This document shows positions 40,544-48,581 of a DNA stretch of 64,000 bases, one piece after another (position 1 is the stretch's first letter; the number at the start of each line of letters is the position of its first letter). The stretch comes from Chloroherpetonaceae bacterium. GTDB taxonomy: Bacteria; Bacteroidota; Chlorobiia; Chlorobiales; Chloroherpetonaceae. The DNA lies in assembly GCA_028277445.1 (NCBI GenBank), contig JANQGG010000006.1, positions 85,424 through 149,423 of the forward strand. The letters run 5' to 3'. The translations under genes were made by a program, and so were the position numbers. Under the pieces are notes generated by a model, which was not told the DNA's origin, searched no databases, and worked only from the letters and a program-made list of their open reading frames with translations.

Positions 40544-42361
40544 TTAATCATTTAATCCGGCCAGTTGTGGCAAGCTTTGCTGCGAGTCGGATATTAACAT
40601 TGTAGGCTGCTGAAAATAATAGGCCATCATTTCGCGAGCAATTGGCGCAGCTACTGTTCCGCCATAACCGGCATTCTCTACTAAAACAGCAATGGCTATT
40701 CTAGGGTTCTCGTATGGCGCAAAGCAAATAAACCAGGCATGATCTTCCCCATGAGGGTTTTGGGCGGTTCCGGTTTTACCGGCAACCGAAATGCCAGGAA
40801 TTTGCGCGCGTCGTGCCGTGCCGGTTTCAACAACTTTAAGCATGCCCTTTCGCACGATATCAAATGTTCTTTCAGAAATGGGTAGCGGTTTGCTTTCAAA
40901 TGTTAACGGCACGAATTTTCCGGTTTGTCGTTCAGTATAGCCTTTTACCAAGTGAGGCGTGTGAAGGGTTCCTTTATTGGCAATGGCAGCGGTGTACAAA
41001 GCCATCTGGAGCGGCGAAGCGCCCATTTCACCCTGTCCGATAGACAAACTCACTAGATAACCTTGTGTCCAACCCTTAGCGCCATAACGTTTATCGAAAT
41101 ACGTTTTGGTGGGTAACGGCGCGGTTTGTTCATCGGGTAAATCTATTCCGGTTAATGATCCAAAACCAAACAACGAACCATAATGCGCCCAAAGTTTTAA
41201 TCCTACTTTGTAAATCAAAGTGTAGAAATAAACATTGCAGGATTGCTCAATAGCTTCCATCAGATCAACCTTGCCATGACCGTTACCACCGTGGCACATA
41301 AACGAACGGTTGCCATAATGGAAAAAACCGGTACAGGTAAATGAAGTTCGCGGTGTAATCAATTTTTCTTCAAGCGCGGCTAGAGCAAGGATGAGCTTAT
41401 AGGTTGAACCTGGCGGATAGCGCGTTTGTGTTGCCCGATTGAACAAAGGTCGGCCTTCAGAGCCGCTGATTTTTCGCCATGCTTTTTTATTGGTATAACC
41501 GCTCATGAGGTTCGGATCATAGTCCGGGTAGCTGCATAAGGTTAAGATTTCGCCGTTTTGAGGGTCAATAGCAACAATTGCCCCGGATTTACCCGTTAAT
41601 GCCAATTGCTGTTCTGCAAGCGATTGCATGCGTGCGTCGATGGTCAGGTGAAGGTTATTGCCTTTGGTGGCCTCTTCATCATTTTGCCCGTTTTCGTATT
41701 TGCCGGTGACCTTTCCCAGCGAATTGACAAGCACAAAACGTTCGCCTTTTTTTCCGCGTAAAATGTCCTCGTAAGTTTTTTCCAGGCCGCTGTAGCCAAT
41801 GATATCATCTCGTGCGTAGCCATCTTTGCTCAGCTTTTCAAGCATTTTTTTAGAGATCACACGCGTATAGCCAAACATGTGCGATCCATGAACAGTATCG
41901 ATGTATTTACGCTTACTTTCGATGGCAAAATCAACCCCGGGTAATTTCCACAGGTTTTCTTCCAATGCCGAAAGTACCGCAAAATCTATATCGCGCTTGA
42001 TTTTTACAGGTACGAACTTGCTATAAGCCCGGCCTTCCTTGATGGTCTTTTTTAATTCTTCAGCAGGGATTTGAGTTAATTCGGAAAGGATGGGCAGGTG
42101 TTTAAAGTTGAACTCGGCCGGAAGCACCTGAATGCTGTATAACGGTTGATTATCCACAACAGGGTAATTGTTGCGGTCAACCATCAGACCACGCGCTGCT
42201 TCAATAGGGATGCGCCGAATGCTGTTTTTAGAGGAAATTTTTCCCAACTCCGGTTGAGAAACCACTTGGAGATAGTACAGCCGGCCCAACAATACACAAA
42301 AGCAGAGAATAATCATTGAATTGACAAAACCCAGTGAAAAATTTCGCTCACCCATATTCAA
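40544..42361 (-). CDS. mrdA: Penicillin-binding protein 2 (elongasome transpeptidase)
   Basis: A 605-residue class B PBP that cross-links peptidoglycan during rod elongation. One membrane anchor (about residues 10-30) is followed by the dimerisation domain and the transpeptidase domain, with the active Ser319 and Lys322 (PGSTYK), SCN (374-376) and KTGT (529-532). All catalytic residues are present. It starts 4 bases after mreD on the same strand, in the usual mreC-mreD-mrdA order. RodA is not in the window. Confidence 0.95.
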   Translation of the reverse strand: MNMGERNFSLGFVNSMIILCFCVLLGRLYYLQVVSQPELGKISSKNSIRRIPIEAARGLMVDRNNYPVVDNQPLYSIQVLPAEFNFKHLPILSELTQIPAEELKKTIKEGRAYSKFVPVKIKRDIDFAVLSALEENLWKLPGVDFAIESKRKYIDTVHGSHMFGYTRVISKKMLEKLSKDGYARDDIIGYSGLEKTYEDILRGKKGERFVLVNSLGKVTGKYENGQNDEEATKGNNLHLTIDARMQSLAEQQLALTGKSGAIVAIDPQNGEILTLCSYPDYDPNLMSGYTNKKAWRKISGSEGRPLFNRATQTRYPPGSTYKLILALAALEEKLITPRTSFTCTGFFHYGNRSFMCHGGNGHGKVDLMEAIEQSCNVYFYTLIYKVGLKLWAHYGSLFGFGSLTGIDLPDEQTAPLPTKTYFDKRYGAKGWTQGYLVSLSIGQGEMGASPLQMALYTAAIANKGTLHTPHLVKGYTERQTGKFVPLTFESKPLPISERTFDIVRKGMLKVVETGTARRAQIPGISVAGKTGTAQNPHGEDHAWFICFAPYENPRIAIAVLVENAGYGGTVAAPIAREMMAYYFQQPTMLISDSQQSLPQLAGLND

Positions 42362-42364
42362 TTC

Positions 42365-42841
42365 CTAAGCTAGTAGTCGTTTAAGTCCAACATGATAAAT
42401 AATATAACCGATCAACAGATTATATAAACCGCCGCCCAAACCAAACAAGAAAATCAGTTTTAAAATTGAAACCGTATGCGATTGCATCAAATAATAATAA
42501 ACCAGGTTTCCAATAATACTGGCAACGGCAATGGAAACAAACAGGTTGAACGTGAGATTTTTTTCATCGGTTGAAGAAAACAGCCCGCCAACAAATCCTT
42601 CAAGGGTTTTTGCCAAAGCTGCCGCACCGAGCGTGCCTGAAAACAAACCCAATACAATCCCGACAAAAAAGCCAAATGTCATGCCCGACATCTGTCCTTC
42701 ACGGATACCAAAATAAACCACAAAAATGGTTAAAAAGTCAGGCGTAAGACCGTATATCGATAATCGATCAAAAATCAAATATTGAAAAATCGAAAAAACT
42801 ACCGCAAGCGAATAAAAGGTTATGTAGGGTTTATTAAGCAA
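42365..42841 (-). CDS. mreD: Rod-shape-determining protein MreD
   Basis: A 158-residue integral membrane protein with about five helices, as in MreD, which links the MreB/MreC elongasome to the membrane. The N-terminal half carries LTPDFLTIFVVYFGIREGQM and the Gly-rich GMTFGFFVGIVLGLFSG, a pattern typical of MreD. Identity is supported by position between mreC (84 bases upstream) and mrdA (4 bases downstream), since MreD is poorly conserved. Confidence 0.88.
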   Translation of the reverse strand: MLNKPYITFYSLAVVFSIFQYLIFDRLSIYGLTPDFLTIFVVYFGIREGQMSGMTFGFFVGIVLGLFSGTLGAAALAKTLEGFVGGLFSSTDEKNLTFNLFVSIAVASIIGNLVYYYLMQSHTVSILKLIFLFGLGGGLYNLLIGYIIYHVGLKRLLA

Positions 42842-42892
42842 GATTCGTAATGGTTTTAGGTATTATCGGTTGATTTATTCTGTTGTGGTCTC

Positions 42893-42927
42893 AATATCCC
42901 AGTCTGCTTGCAGCAGGGCAGTTCATT
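42893..42927 (-). repeat. AATGAACT hairpin element, copy 2 (between mreC and mreD)
   Basis: On the minus strand this begins AATGAACTGCCCTGCTGCAA and ends GCAGACTGGGATATT. The inner CTGC/GCAG and outer CCC/GGG arms pair, differing from copy 1 with compensating changes near the loop. It overlaps the end of mreC. It may stop or slow transcription between mreC and mreD. Confidence 0.55.
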
Positions 42928-43759
42928 AACGAAATTTCTCATACGACCGGATCATGGCTGCTTTTTCAGGATTACCTGGTTTAAGTTCCACAAAAACATA
43001 TAGCAAAGTTGAAAAGTCAACTGCCAGGTTAACATTAACCTCGTAAAAAAACTCATTTTTCTTAAACGAAGTGATTGTCCCTACAGGTATGTGGGGACTT
43101 GAAAACGTGCTAAATTCCGTGGTGTAAAGCCTATCGCCCCACTCCAATCTGCTGCTAATCGGAATATGCTCTAATTTGGCACGTGATTCATCCTGACCGT
43201 TCCAATGGATGACGCCCATGGCGCGCGTTTTTTCGCAATACACACTTACTTTAAAATCCGTGTTAATGATGGGTTGAACCAGTGCATAGTTCTCGGAAAC
43301 TAAAATCACTCGGCCAACCAATCCTTTATCGGTAATAACCGGCATATCAACTTTCACGCTATCCGACGCGCCAAGATTAAGCGTAAGCAGTGTTCGCTCC
43401 GTTCCAAATGAGCGATGAATGATTTTTGCAAGTTTTAACCGGGAGCGTTGATTTTGTTGGAAATCCAGCATTTTGGAAACTTCATAGTGCTGGAATGCAG
43501 CGTTTCTTAGCAAATTGGTTTCTGAAGAGAGTTGTAAATTGTGTTTTCGCAGACGCTGATTTTCCGGTTTTAAACTGAGGTATTCATCAAAAACAGCCAC
43601 ACCGGTTTCAAGACCGCTTATGATTTCCAGGGCGGTAGAGCGCATCAACTTTATGGGCTCACTGTTTTGGACAGCATACAACCACAGCGAAATTAAACAA
43701 TAAAATATCAGCAAGCCATACTCGCGGAATTGATAAAACAGATCAAACAGTTTCTGCAT
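42926..43759 (-). CDS. mreC: Rod-shape-determining protein MreC
   Basis: A 277-residue protein with one N-terminal helix (LIFYCLISLWLYAVQ), a coiled coil about residues 60-95 and the MreC beta domain (LNLGASDSVKVDMPVITDKG, LVGRVILVSENYALVQPI). It forms the periplasmic scaffold of the elongasome. The usual partner mreB is not upstream; instead a metal-type ABC permease gene ends 14 bases before the mreC start on the same strand. Confidence 0.93.
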   Translation of the reverse strand: MQKLFDLFYQFREYGLLIFYCLISLWLYAVQNSEPIKLMRSTALEIISGLETGVAVFDEYLSLKPENQRLRKHNLQLSSETNLLRNAAFQHYEVSKMLDFQQNQRSRLKLAKIIHRSFGTERTLLTLNLGASDSVKVDMPVITDKGLVGRVILVSENYALVQPIINTDFKVSVYCEKTRAMGVIHWNGQDESRAKLEHIPISSRLEWGDRLYTTEFSTFSSPHIPVGTITSFKKNEFFYEVNVNLAVDFSTLLYVFVELKPGNPEKAAMIRSYEKFR

Positions 43760-43773
43760 AGCCCATGATAAAC

Positions 43774-45390
43774 TTAGATAGTATCGAAACCTGTGGTATA
43801 AAGACTAATTTTAAAAATCCGTCTGGAAATCCAAACGATTGTCCAAAGAAAAAGTAATAAAACAACTGATTTAAGAGCGGCAAGTCCTGGAAATTGCTGA
43901 ATGGTTAAAAAAATATCCACCGATACGGTTGGCATGGTTGCGGGCGAAAGAACCAATGAAATCGGAAATTCATAAAAGGCAAATAAAAACGTGAAGATAA
44001 AACCGGTGGCAATGGAAGATAGACCAAGCGGGATGATGATTTTACCTAATACTCTCGGAAAAGAAGAGCCTAAATTTATGGCCGCTTCAACATGCAGAGT
44101 TTTATAAGATTTCAACCCTCGATACACATGTTGAAACATTAACGGTAAATGTTTGGTGAAATAAGCTGCCGGCAAAACCATTGAAGCGCTTACGGCAACA
44201 AGCTTCGGCGCGTCTGTATAGAGTTCCGAACTCATGAAAAAAAACAGGCCAATTGCAATACCTGGTATTCCTAAAGGTAAAAGGTTGAGGTATGTAAGCC
44301 ATGGCTGATCGCCACGTTGACTGAAGACGATCAAAAAACCAACAATAAGCCCAAAAAACAGGTTGGGCATGGTTGCCAGCAATGCAAGTTTAAAGCTTTG
44401 AGCATATGGAGCAAATGATTCAGCCAACGGGATGAGCTCAAAGAAATTGCCCAAGGATACCTTAGTACCATCAACTAAAAACGAATGGCCTATAAGCGTA
44501 ATAAATGGCAGCAGCACAAACACAAGGACAATGGATAAAAAAATGGTTTTAAACACGGGCAAGGGCTTTGAAGGGAACACACCCCTTAAGGGTGAAGATT
44601 CTAATGTGATAGATTGTTGTGGCAATAAGCTCAGGAATATAAAAACACCAATCAACGATATCCCGAACAACGCTAAAGCAAACAAACTTGAAAGCTCAGT
44701 ATTTGGAAGGCTCTGATAGATTAACGTGGTTAAAAACGGTGTGTTGGGTTCTAGCAACAACGGCGCAGAAAAAGAACTTAAGCTAACAAGACTTACGATA
44801 ACCAACGATTTAAGAAACGGTCGTTTAAGCTGTGGAAGGATGATCTGCTGGTACGCTTTAAGTTTTGAAGACCCTAAATTCATGGCGGCTTCGATTACCG
44901 AGTAATCCAAATGATTCAGGGCGCGCGATCCAAACAGAAAAAAGTAGCCATAAAAGGAAAACAAATGCGCGCTCACCAATCCGAAATATGCCAAATGGGA
45001 CCATTCAAACCCTAACATTTTTGCCGGGGTTTCTATGAAGATCAATCGGAATGAAAACGCTGAGATTAATGGCGGTAATAAAAGCGGAACTAAAAGAATC
45101 GGATAGAAAAGGCGTTTTAATGGAAACTCATAGCGCCAAAAGACATAGCTTAGCCCGATGCCTATGATTGCCGAACCTGATAGGGAAAAAAAAGCCAATT
45201 GTAAGGAATTAATTGAAGCCCGAACCAAGTTTGAATTTTTAAAAAAGAAATCAACAAAACTTTTTTCTGATTTGAGGGCAGAAAAAATGGCAACATTAAA
45301 CGTGTTAAGAAACGGAAGAAAAATGATAGCCAATAAGGCTATTATCAGCAACACTGAAAGAAAAACTGAAAATGAGAGCTTAGAACCCAT
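43774..45390 (-). CDS. ABC transporter permease with two fused membrane domains (iron(III)/thiamine type)
   Basis: A 538-residue permease with about 12 helices in two related halves. Each half has an ATPase-contact EAA loop: EAAMNLGSSKLKAYQQIILP and EAAINLGSSFPRVLGKIIIP. This internal duplication is typical of FbpB-like iron and ThiP-like importers. No ATPase or binding protein is adjacent, so the substrate is inferred. It lies 14 bases upstream of mreC, so mreC expression may depend on this gene's promoter. tRNA-Cys is upstream. Confidence 0.85.
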   Translation of the reverse strand: MGSKLSFSVFLSVLLIIALLAIIFLPFLNTFNVAIFSALKSEKSFVDFFFKNSNLVRASINSLQLAFFSLSGSAIIGIGLSYVFWRYEFPLKRLFYPILLVPLLLPPLISAFSFRLIFIETPAKMLGFEWSHLAYFGLVSAHLFSFYGYFFLFGSRALNHLDYSVIEAAMNLGSSKLKAYQQIILPQLKRPFLKSLVIVSLVSLSSFSAPLLLEPNTPFLTTLIYQSLPNTELSSLFALALFGISLIGVFIFLSLLPQQSITLESSPLRGVFPSKPLPVFKTIFLSIVLVFVLLPFITLIGHSFLVDGTKVSLGNFFELIPLAESFAPYAQSFKLALLATMPNLFFGLIVGFLIVFSQRGDQPWLTYLNLLPLGIPGIAIGLFFFMSSELYTDAPKLVAVSASMVLPAAYFTKHLPLMFQHVYRGLKSYKTLHVEAAINLGSSFPRVLGKIIIPLGLSSIATGFIFTFLFAFYEFPISLVLSPATMPTVSVDIFLTIQQFPGLAALKSVVLLLFLWTIVWISRRIFKISLYTTGFDTI

Positions 45391-45440
45391 TTTTGTGCTG
45401 CGGTGATTTGTTTTTTGAATGGGATAAACCAGGAATTGTG

Positions 45441-45511
45441 AGGCGACGAGCGGATTCGAACCGCTGTAGAAGGTTTTGCAGACCTCTGCCTAGCCACTCG
45501 GCCACATCGCC
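45441..45511 (-). tRNA. tRNA-Cys (GCA anticodon)
   Basis: Minus-strand cloverleaf of 71 bases: acceptor GGCGATG/CGTCGCC (one G-T), D-loop GCCGAGTGGCTAGGC, anticodon stem-loop GAGGTCTGCAAAACCTTC with anticodon GCA, and T-arm GCGGTTCGAATCCGC. The 3' CCA is not encoded, which is usual for the group. It is alone, upstream of the ABC permease on the same strand. Confidence 0.95.
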
Positions 45512-45706
45512 ATAAACAAGAACACAAAAATATCAATTTTTATAATATAAGCAAACATAAACCGGATTATCTCATGGTTGCTTAACTTAAAACTTAATAT
45601 AAAAACAATTTTGGGAAGCGAGTTCATATTGGTTTTTTTTATATAATCCCCACCGAGTTGTTTCTTTAAAACCAAATGTATGAACCAAACCCCAAAACTT
45701 ATTTAA

Positions 45707-46447
45707 ATGAAACAAAACGAAATCAATAAAGCGTGGTTAAATTGTGATTTTCATATACATACTCATTTCAGCGATGGTGCGCTCTCTCTAAAAGATACCA
45801 TTGATTTGTATGGAAAACATGGATTTGATGTGATCGCAATTACCGATCATATTGTTAACGAAAAAGAATTGACGAATTTTAGAGGGCCAAATGGAAAACA
45901 TATCGGAATTTTACTTAAAGACGATTTTCCAAAATACATCCAATCCATCAAGCAAGAAGCTATACGCGCAATGAAATTGTATAACATGCTTGTCTTACCC
46001 GGCGCAGAATTTACCAACAATCTTGATGGCTTTCATTTGGTCGGTTTGGATGTTACAACGTATTTAAATCCGGGTGAGCCGATTGAACGGATCGTTGATC
46101 ATATTCATCAACAAGATGGGCTAGCTATTGCCGCTCATCCGGTTAGAGGATATTATGACAACAATGCTGATATGACTTATCTATGGGAAAATCGCCATTC
46201 ATTGAAGAATTTGATTGATGCGTGGGAACTGGCGAATCGGTTTGATTTATACGACGAGGTTGCACAAAGCGGGTTGCCAATCATCGGAAGTTCGGATTTT
46301 CATGAACCAAGCCACTTATTTTCGTGGAAAACATTGCTGGGTTGTTCAAAGTCGATAGCAGATGTTAAAGAGACCATACGCGATAATACGCGCGTAGCCA
46401 TTCGATTTTATGAAGATGAAAAATTAGTACCTGAAATTGCCAAGTAA
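45707..46447 (+). CDS. PHP-domain phosphoesterase
   Basis: A 246-residue PHP-domain metal-dependent hydrolase. Metal ligands are in CDFHIHTHFSDGAL, AITDHIV, LPGAEFTNN, AAHPVRG and GSSDFHEP, the full set in order. Stand-alone PHP proteins of this size hydrolyse phosphomonoesters or nucleotides; the exact substrate is unknown. It is followed by a repeat-rich spacer with no terminator recognised. Confidence 0.87.
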   Translation: MKQNEINKAWLNCDFHIHTHFSDGALSLKDTIDLYGKHGFDVIAITDHIVNEKELTNFRGPNGKHIGILLKDDFPKYIQSIKQEAIRAMKLYNMLVLPGAEFTNNLDGFHLVGLDVTTYLNPGEPIERIVDHIHQQDGLAIAAHPVRGYYDNNADMTYLWENRHSLKNLIDAWELANRFDLYDEVAQSGLPIIGSSDFHEPSHLFSWKTLLGCSKSIADVKETIRDNTRVAIRFYEDEKLVPEIAK

Positions 46448-46589
46448 TTTCTATATTCTTGACCAAATTTATGGGTTTAAGTACTTAGTAGTTAAGATTT
46501 TGGCAACGAGCCAAAAACAAAAAGTAATGACAATAAGTAAAATCGGTGTTTCGCCGGGCTCAACAAACTGCTCAGGGAACAATAATGTT

Positions 46590-46610
46590 GTCATTGGAAC
46601 TTCCAATGAC
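46590..46610. repeat. Palindrome with 10-bp arms
   Basis: GTCATTGGAA and TTCCAATGAC flank a single central base. The GTCATTGG half recurs in other spacers of this window. It lies in the spacer after the PHP gene. Confidence 0.7.
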
Positions 46611-46653
46611 GAGCTTTTCTTTTTGTCGCTCCTGCGAAAACAGTAGCCTTTAG

Positions 46654-46673
46654 ATGCCTGCCTGCGCAGGCAT
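46654..46673. repeat. Intergenic hairpin, 8-bp stem
   Basis: ATGCCTGC and GCAGGCAT arms close over a 4-base loop. It is 44 bases from the preceding palindrome in the same spacer; together they look like remnants of dispersed intergenic repeats. Confidence 0.6.
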
Positions 46674-46782
46674 GATCTGGTTGGTTGATGAATTTTGAAT
46701 TAATCAATTCGTCATTACATGTTTGTCTTTTTGGCTATCAACGCCAAAAATTTGCACTGAAAACGTTAAAATACAAGGCACA

Positions 46783-47202
46783 ATGGAAGTGAAGTCATTG
46801 AATCGAAATATCATTCAACGATTGTTTGGCACATCGGAAACCAAATTGCCAAAGGATAAATCGTGTTGGTCGTACAAAGATGGCAAAGTTATCATTGATT
46901 TAACCAAAGTACCTGAGCTTTCAAAGCATTATGGCGCCATTCGTTTGGAAGGAAAAGACATGCCCAACCGGCTTCTTGTTATCAGGGGAAACGATGAGTT
47001 TTTTTATGCATTTAAGAATCATTGCACGCATCGTCAGCGTCGCTTAGATCCTGTTCCGGGAACGGACACCGTCCAATGTTGCAGCGTTGGTAAATCCACA
47101 TTTGATTTTGGGGGTTTAAAACTATCCGGCGCTGCGCAGGCTGATATTAAAACCTATGCGGTGACAAAAAAAGATAATATCTTAACTGTTCTTGTCAATT
47201 AA
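46783..47202 (+). CDS. Rieske-like protein with a modified second cluster motif
   Basis: A 139-residue soluble protein of the Rieske fold. The first cluster motif is normal (Cys81-Thr-His83 in NHCTHRQRRLDP). The second, expected as C-x-x-H-G, reads Cys100-Ser-Val-Gly103-Lys followed by STFDFGG, so the second His ligand is Gly. The rest of the fold signature (FDFGG, a final LTVLV strand) is intact. The frame is open from 46723 but the ATG at 46783 is the natural start. It could bind an altered cluster, or none. Confidence 0.75.
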   Translation: MEVKSLNRNIIQRLFGTSETKLPKDKSCWSYKDGKVIIDLTKVPELSKHYGAIRLEGKDMPNRLLVIRGNDEFFYAFKNHCTHRQRRLDPVPGTDTVQCCSVGKSTFDFGGLKLSGAAQADIKTYAVTKKDNILTVLVN

Positions 47203-47263
47203 TTAAGATATCTTGGATTTGTAAAGGCCGATTGTTTATCGTGAAGGTTTCTCCATAAAAACT

Positions 47264-47698
47264 ATGCTTCAGTTTAATCTTATACTTGAAGCGGCAATAA
47301 CGCCCATTGTGTTAATTTCAGGGGTGGGGTTATTGTTGCTCAGTCTCACCAATCGATATAATCATGCTATAAATCGCACGCGTCAACTCAATCTTGAAAT
47401 TCTAAAAAGCCAATCCGACGATTCTAACAATTTATCCGCTCAGCAGCAAACGCTTTTTAAGCGCTGCAAAATCCTAAAACGTAGCATAGGCTTTATTGTG
47501 TTCGCAATTTTTTTAAACAGCATTTTAGTGTTGATCAATATTGCCAGCGCGCTTTTTAATGTTGCGTTGGATATTTTAGGCGTCCTTATCTTGGTGGCGT
47601 CCATTGTTTGCATCATCGTATCCAGTTTTCTGTTATTTTTAGATGTTTCCCTCTCGCTTCGCGCGCTCCATTTGGAGCTGGAGCGAATTCAAAGTTAA
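47264..47698 (+). CDS. DUF2721 membrane protein
   Basis: A 144-residue protein with a first helix about residues 9-28 (ITPIVLISGVGLLLLSLTN), a soluble loop with a NRYNHAINRTRQLN motif, and two close C-terminal helices. This is the layout of DUF2721 proteins, whose function is unknown. It follows the Rieske-like gene by about 60 bases on the same strand. Confidence 0.78.
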   Translation: MLQFNLILEAAITPIVLISGVGLLLLSLTNRYNHAINRTRQLNLEILKSQSDDSNNLSAQQQTLFKRCKILKRSIGFIVFAIFLNSILVLINIASALFNVALDILGVLILVASIVCIIVSSFLLFLDVSLSLRALHLELERIQS

Positions 47699-47743
47699 TC
47701 TTGTCGGATCGTTATTAATCTGGTGTGCATAGTTGAGAATCAG

Positions 47744-47766
47744 CATGCCAAAATCGGCATTTCGGC
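47744..47766 (-). repeat. GCCGAAATG dispersed repeat, copy 1
   Basis: The minus strand reads GCCGAAATGCCGATTTTGG followed by CATG, nearly the same as the plus-strand copies at 48337 and 63834. Confidence 0.6.
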
Positions 47767-47950
47767 TACGCTCAATGGCCGATTTTAAATGTTCTGTTCG
47801 GTAATGCTTCGGCAGGCAATCAGCAAGCTGCCTGGTAACCAATTCAGGAAAGAAAATAATACGATTATAAAAGCACCAGCTTAATAATAAGCAGGTTTGA
47901 AAAACATGATGTTTTCTTAAGTGAAAAATCATTTCACTTGCCTTAATGTC

Positions 47951-47973
47951 ATCACCCGGTTTATCCGGGTGAT
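47951..47973. repeat. Perfect 9-bp hairpin
   Basis: ATCACCCGG and CCGGGTGAT flank a 5-base loop (TTTAT). It resembles widely dispersed bacterial intergenic hairpins and is not next to a gene end on either strand. Confidence 0.7.
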
Positions 47974-48159
47974 CCATAACGATGGCAAAAAATACTACAT
48001 CTACTGGATACCCCGACTAAATCGTGGCATGACCAAGGTGGAGACTTTTAATCATAAGTTTCTAAACAAGTCATTAGCAATCGGAAATTTTTGGTGTGAA
48101 TAGCCAAATACAAATAGGTAATGACGAATTTTTCCTCCGCTGGTGAATGTAGTTTCAAT

Positions 48160-48200
48160 AACAAGGGGTTGCAACTAACAAGGGGTTGCAACCCCTTGTT
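48160..48200. repeat. Direct repeat ending in a 24-bp perfect palindrome
   Basis: AACAAGGGGTTGCAAC occurs at 48160-48175 and again at 48177-48192; the second copy continues to form a perfect palindrome, AACAAGGGGTTG/CAACCCCTTGTT (48177-48200). Confidence 0.75.
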
Positions 48201-48336
48201 AAGCTGATACTAATCCGTCATTGGAAACGCCTGTAAGGCGTGCGGCGATCCAGAAAATGCATCTGAATTGCTTCTTCGCTACGCTTATCGCAATGACTTC
48301 ATAGACGTATGCTCAATTATAAATTCGTCATTGGAA

Positions 48337-48363
48337 GCCGAAATGCTAATTTTGAAGGTTATG
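48337..48363 (+). repeat. GCCGAAATG dispersed repeat, copy 2
   Basis: GCCGAAATGCTAATTTTGAA then GGTTATG; 22 of 27 positions match the copy at 63834-63860. It follows a GTCATTGG fragment, like the other spacers. Confidence 0.6.
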
Positions 48364-48581
48364 CTCTCATCAATTGTGTTTAGGCAATGTTTCGGCTCCG
48401 CTCAGCATACCTCTCAGCAAGCGCTTCGAACACACGTTTTTAGAACTATGTAACTAAAATAGAGTGATAAATTAAAGGTTTCGTCTCAGATTTATCTAAT
48501 ACTACTATTATTATAACACCGAGTTAATAACATTTTCTGAATTGATACTCTGACCTATATCATTTAAGCACATGGCCTTCA

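Larger units (their letters stand above)
47699..48581. other. Repeat-rich spacer without a gene
   Basis: About 880 bases between DUF2721 and the PhoD-like gene. It contains two copies of the GCCGAAATG repeat, a perfect 9-bp hairpin, a direct repeat with a 24-bp palindrome, and GTCATTGG fragments. The short open frames here consist of translated repeat and are not believed. Confidence 0.7.

Noticed and set aside
45490..45675. Minus-strand frame of 61 codons
   Set aside because: It runs through the tRNA-Cys gene and an AT-rich spacer, and has no family resemblance.
46437..46646. Plus-strand frame of 69 codons after the PHP gene
   Set aside because: It overlaps the PHP stop and translates the GTCATTGG palindrome; no start signal or conserved pattern.
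47639..47977. Minus-strand frame of 112 codons starting DHPDKPGDDI
   Set aside because: The head is the translated perfect hairpin repeat and the end overlaps DUF2721; typical artefact of intergenic repeats.
48268..48453. Plus-strand frame of 61 codons
   Set aside because: It consists largely of the GCCGAAATG repeat and shows no protein features.
47699..48581. CRISPR array in the repeat-rich spacer
   Set aside because: The repeats differ, are irregularly spaced and lack unique spacers of constant length; no cas genes are near.
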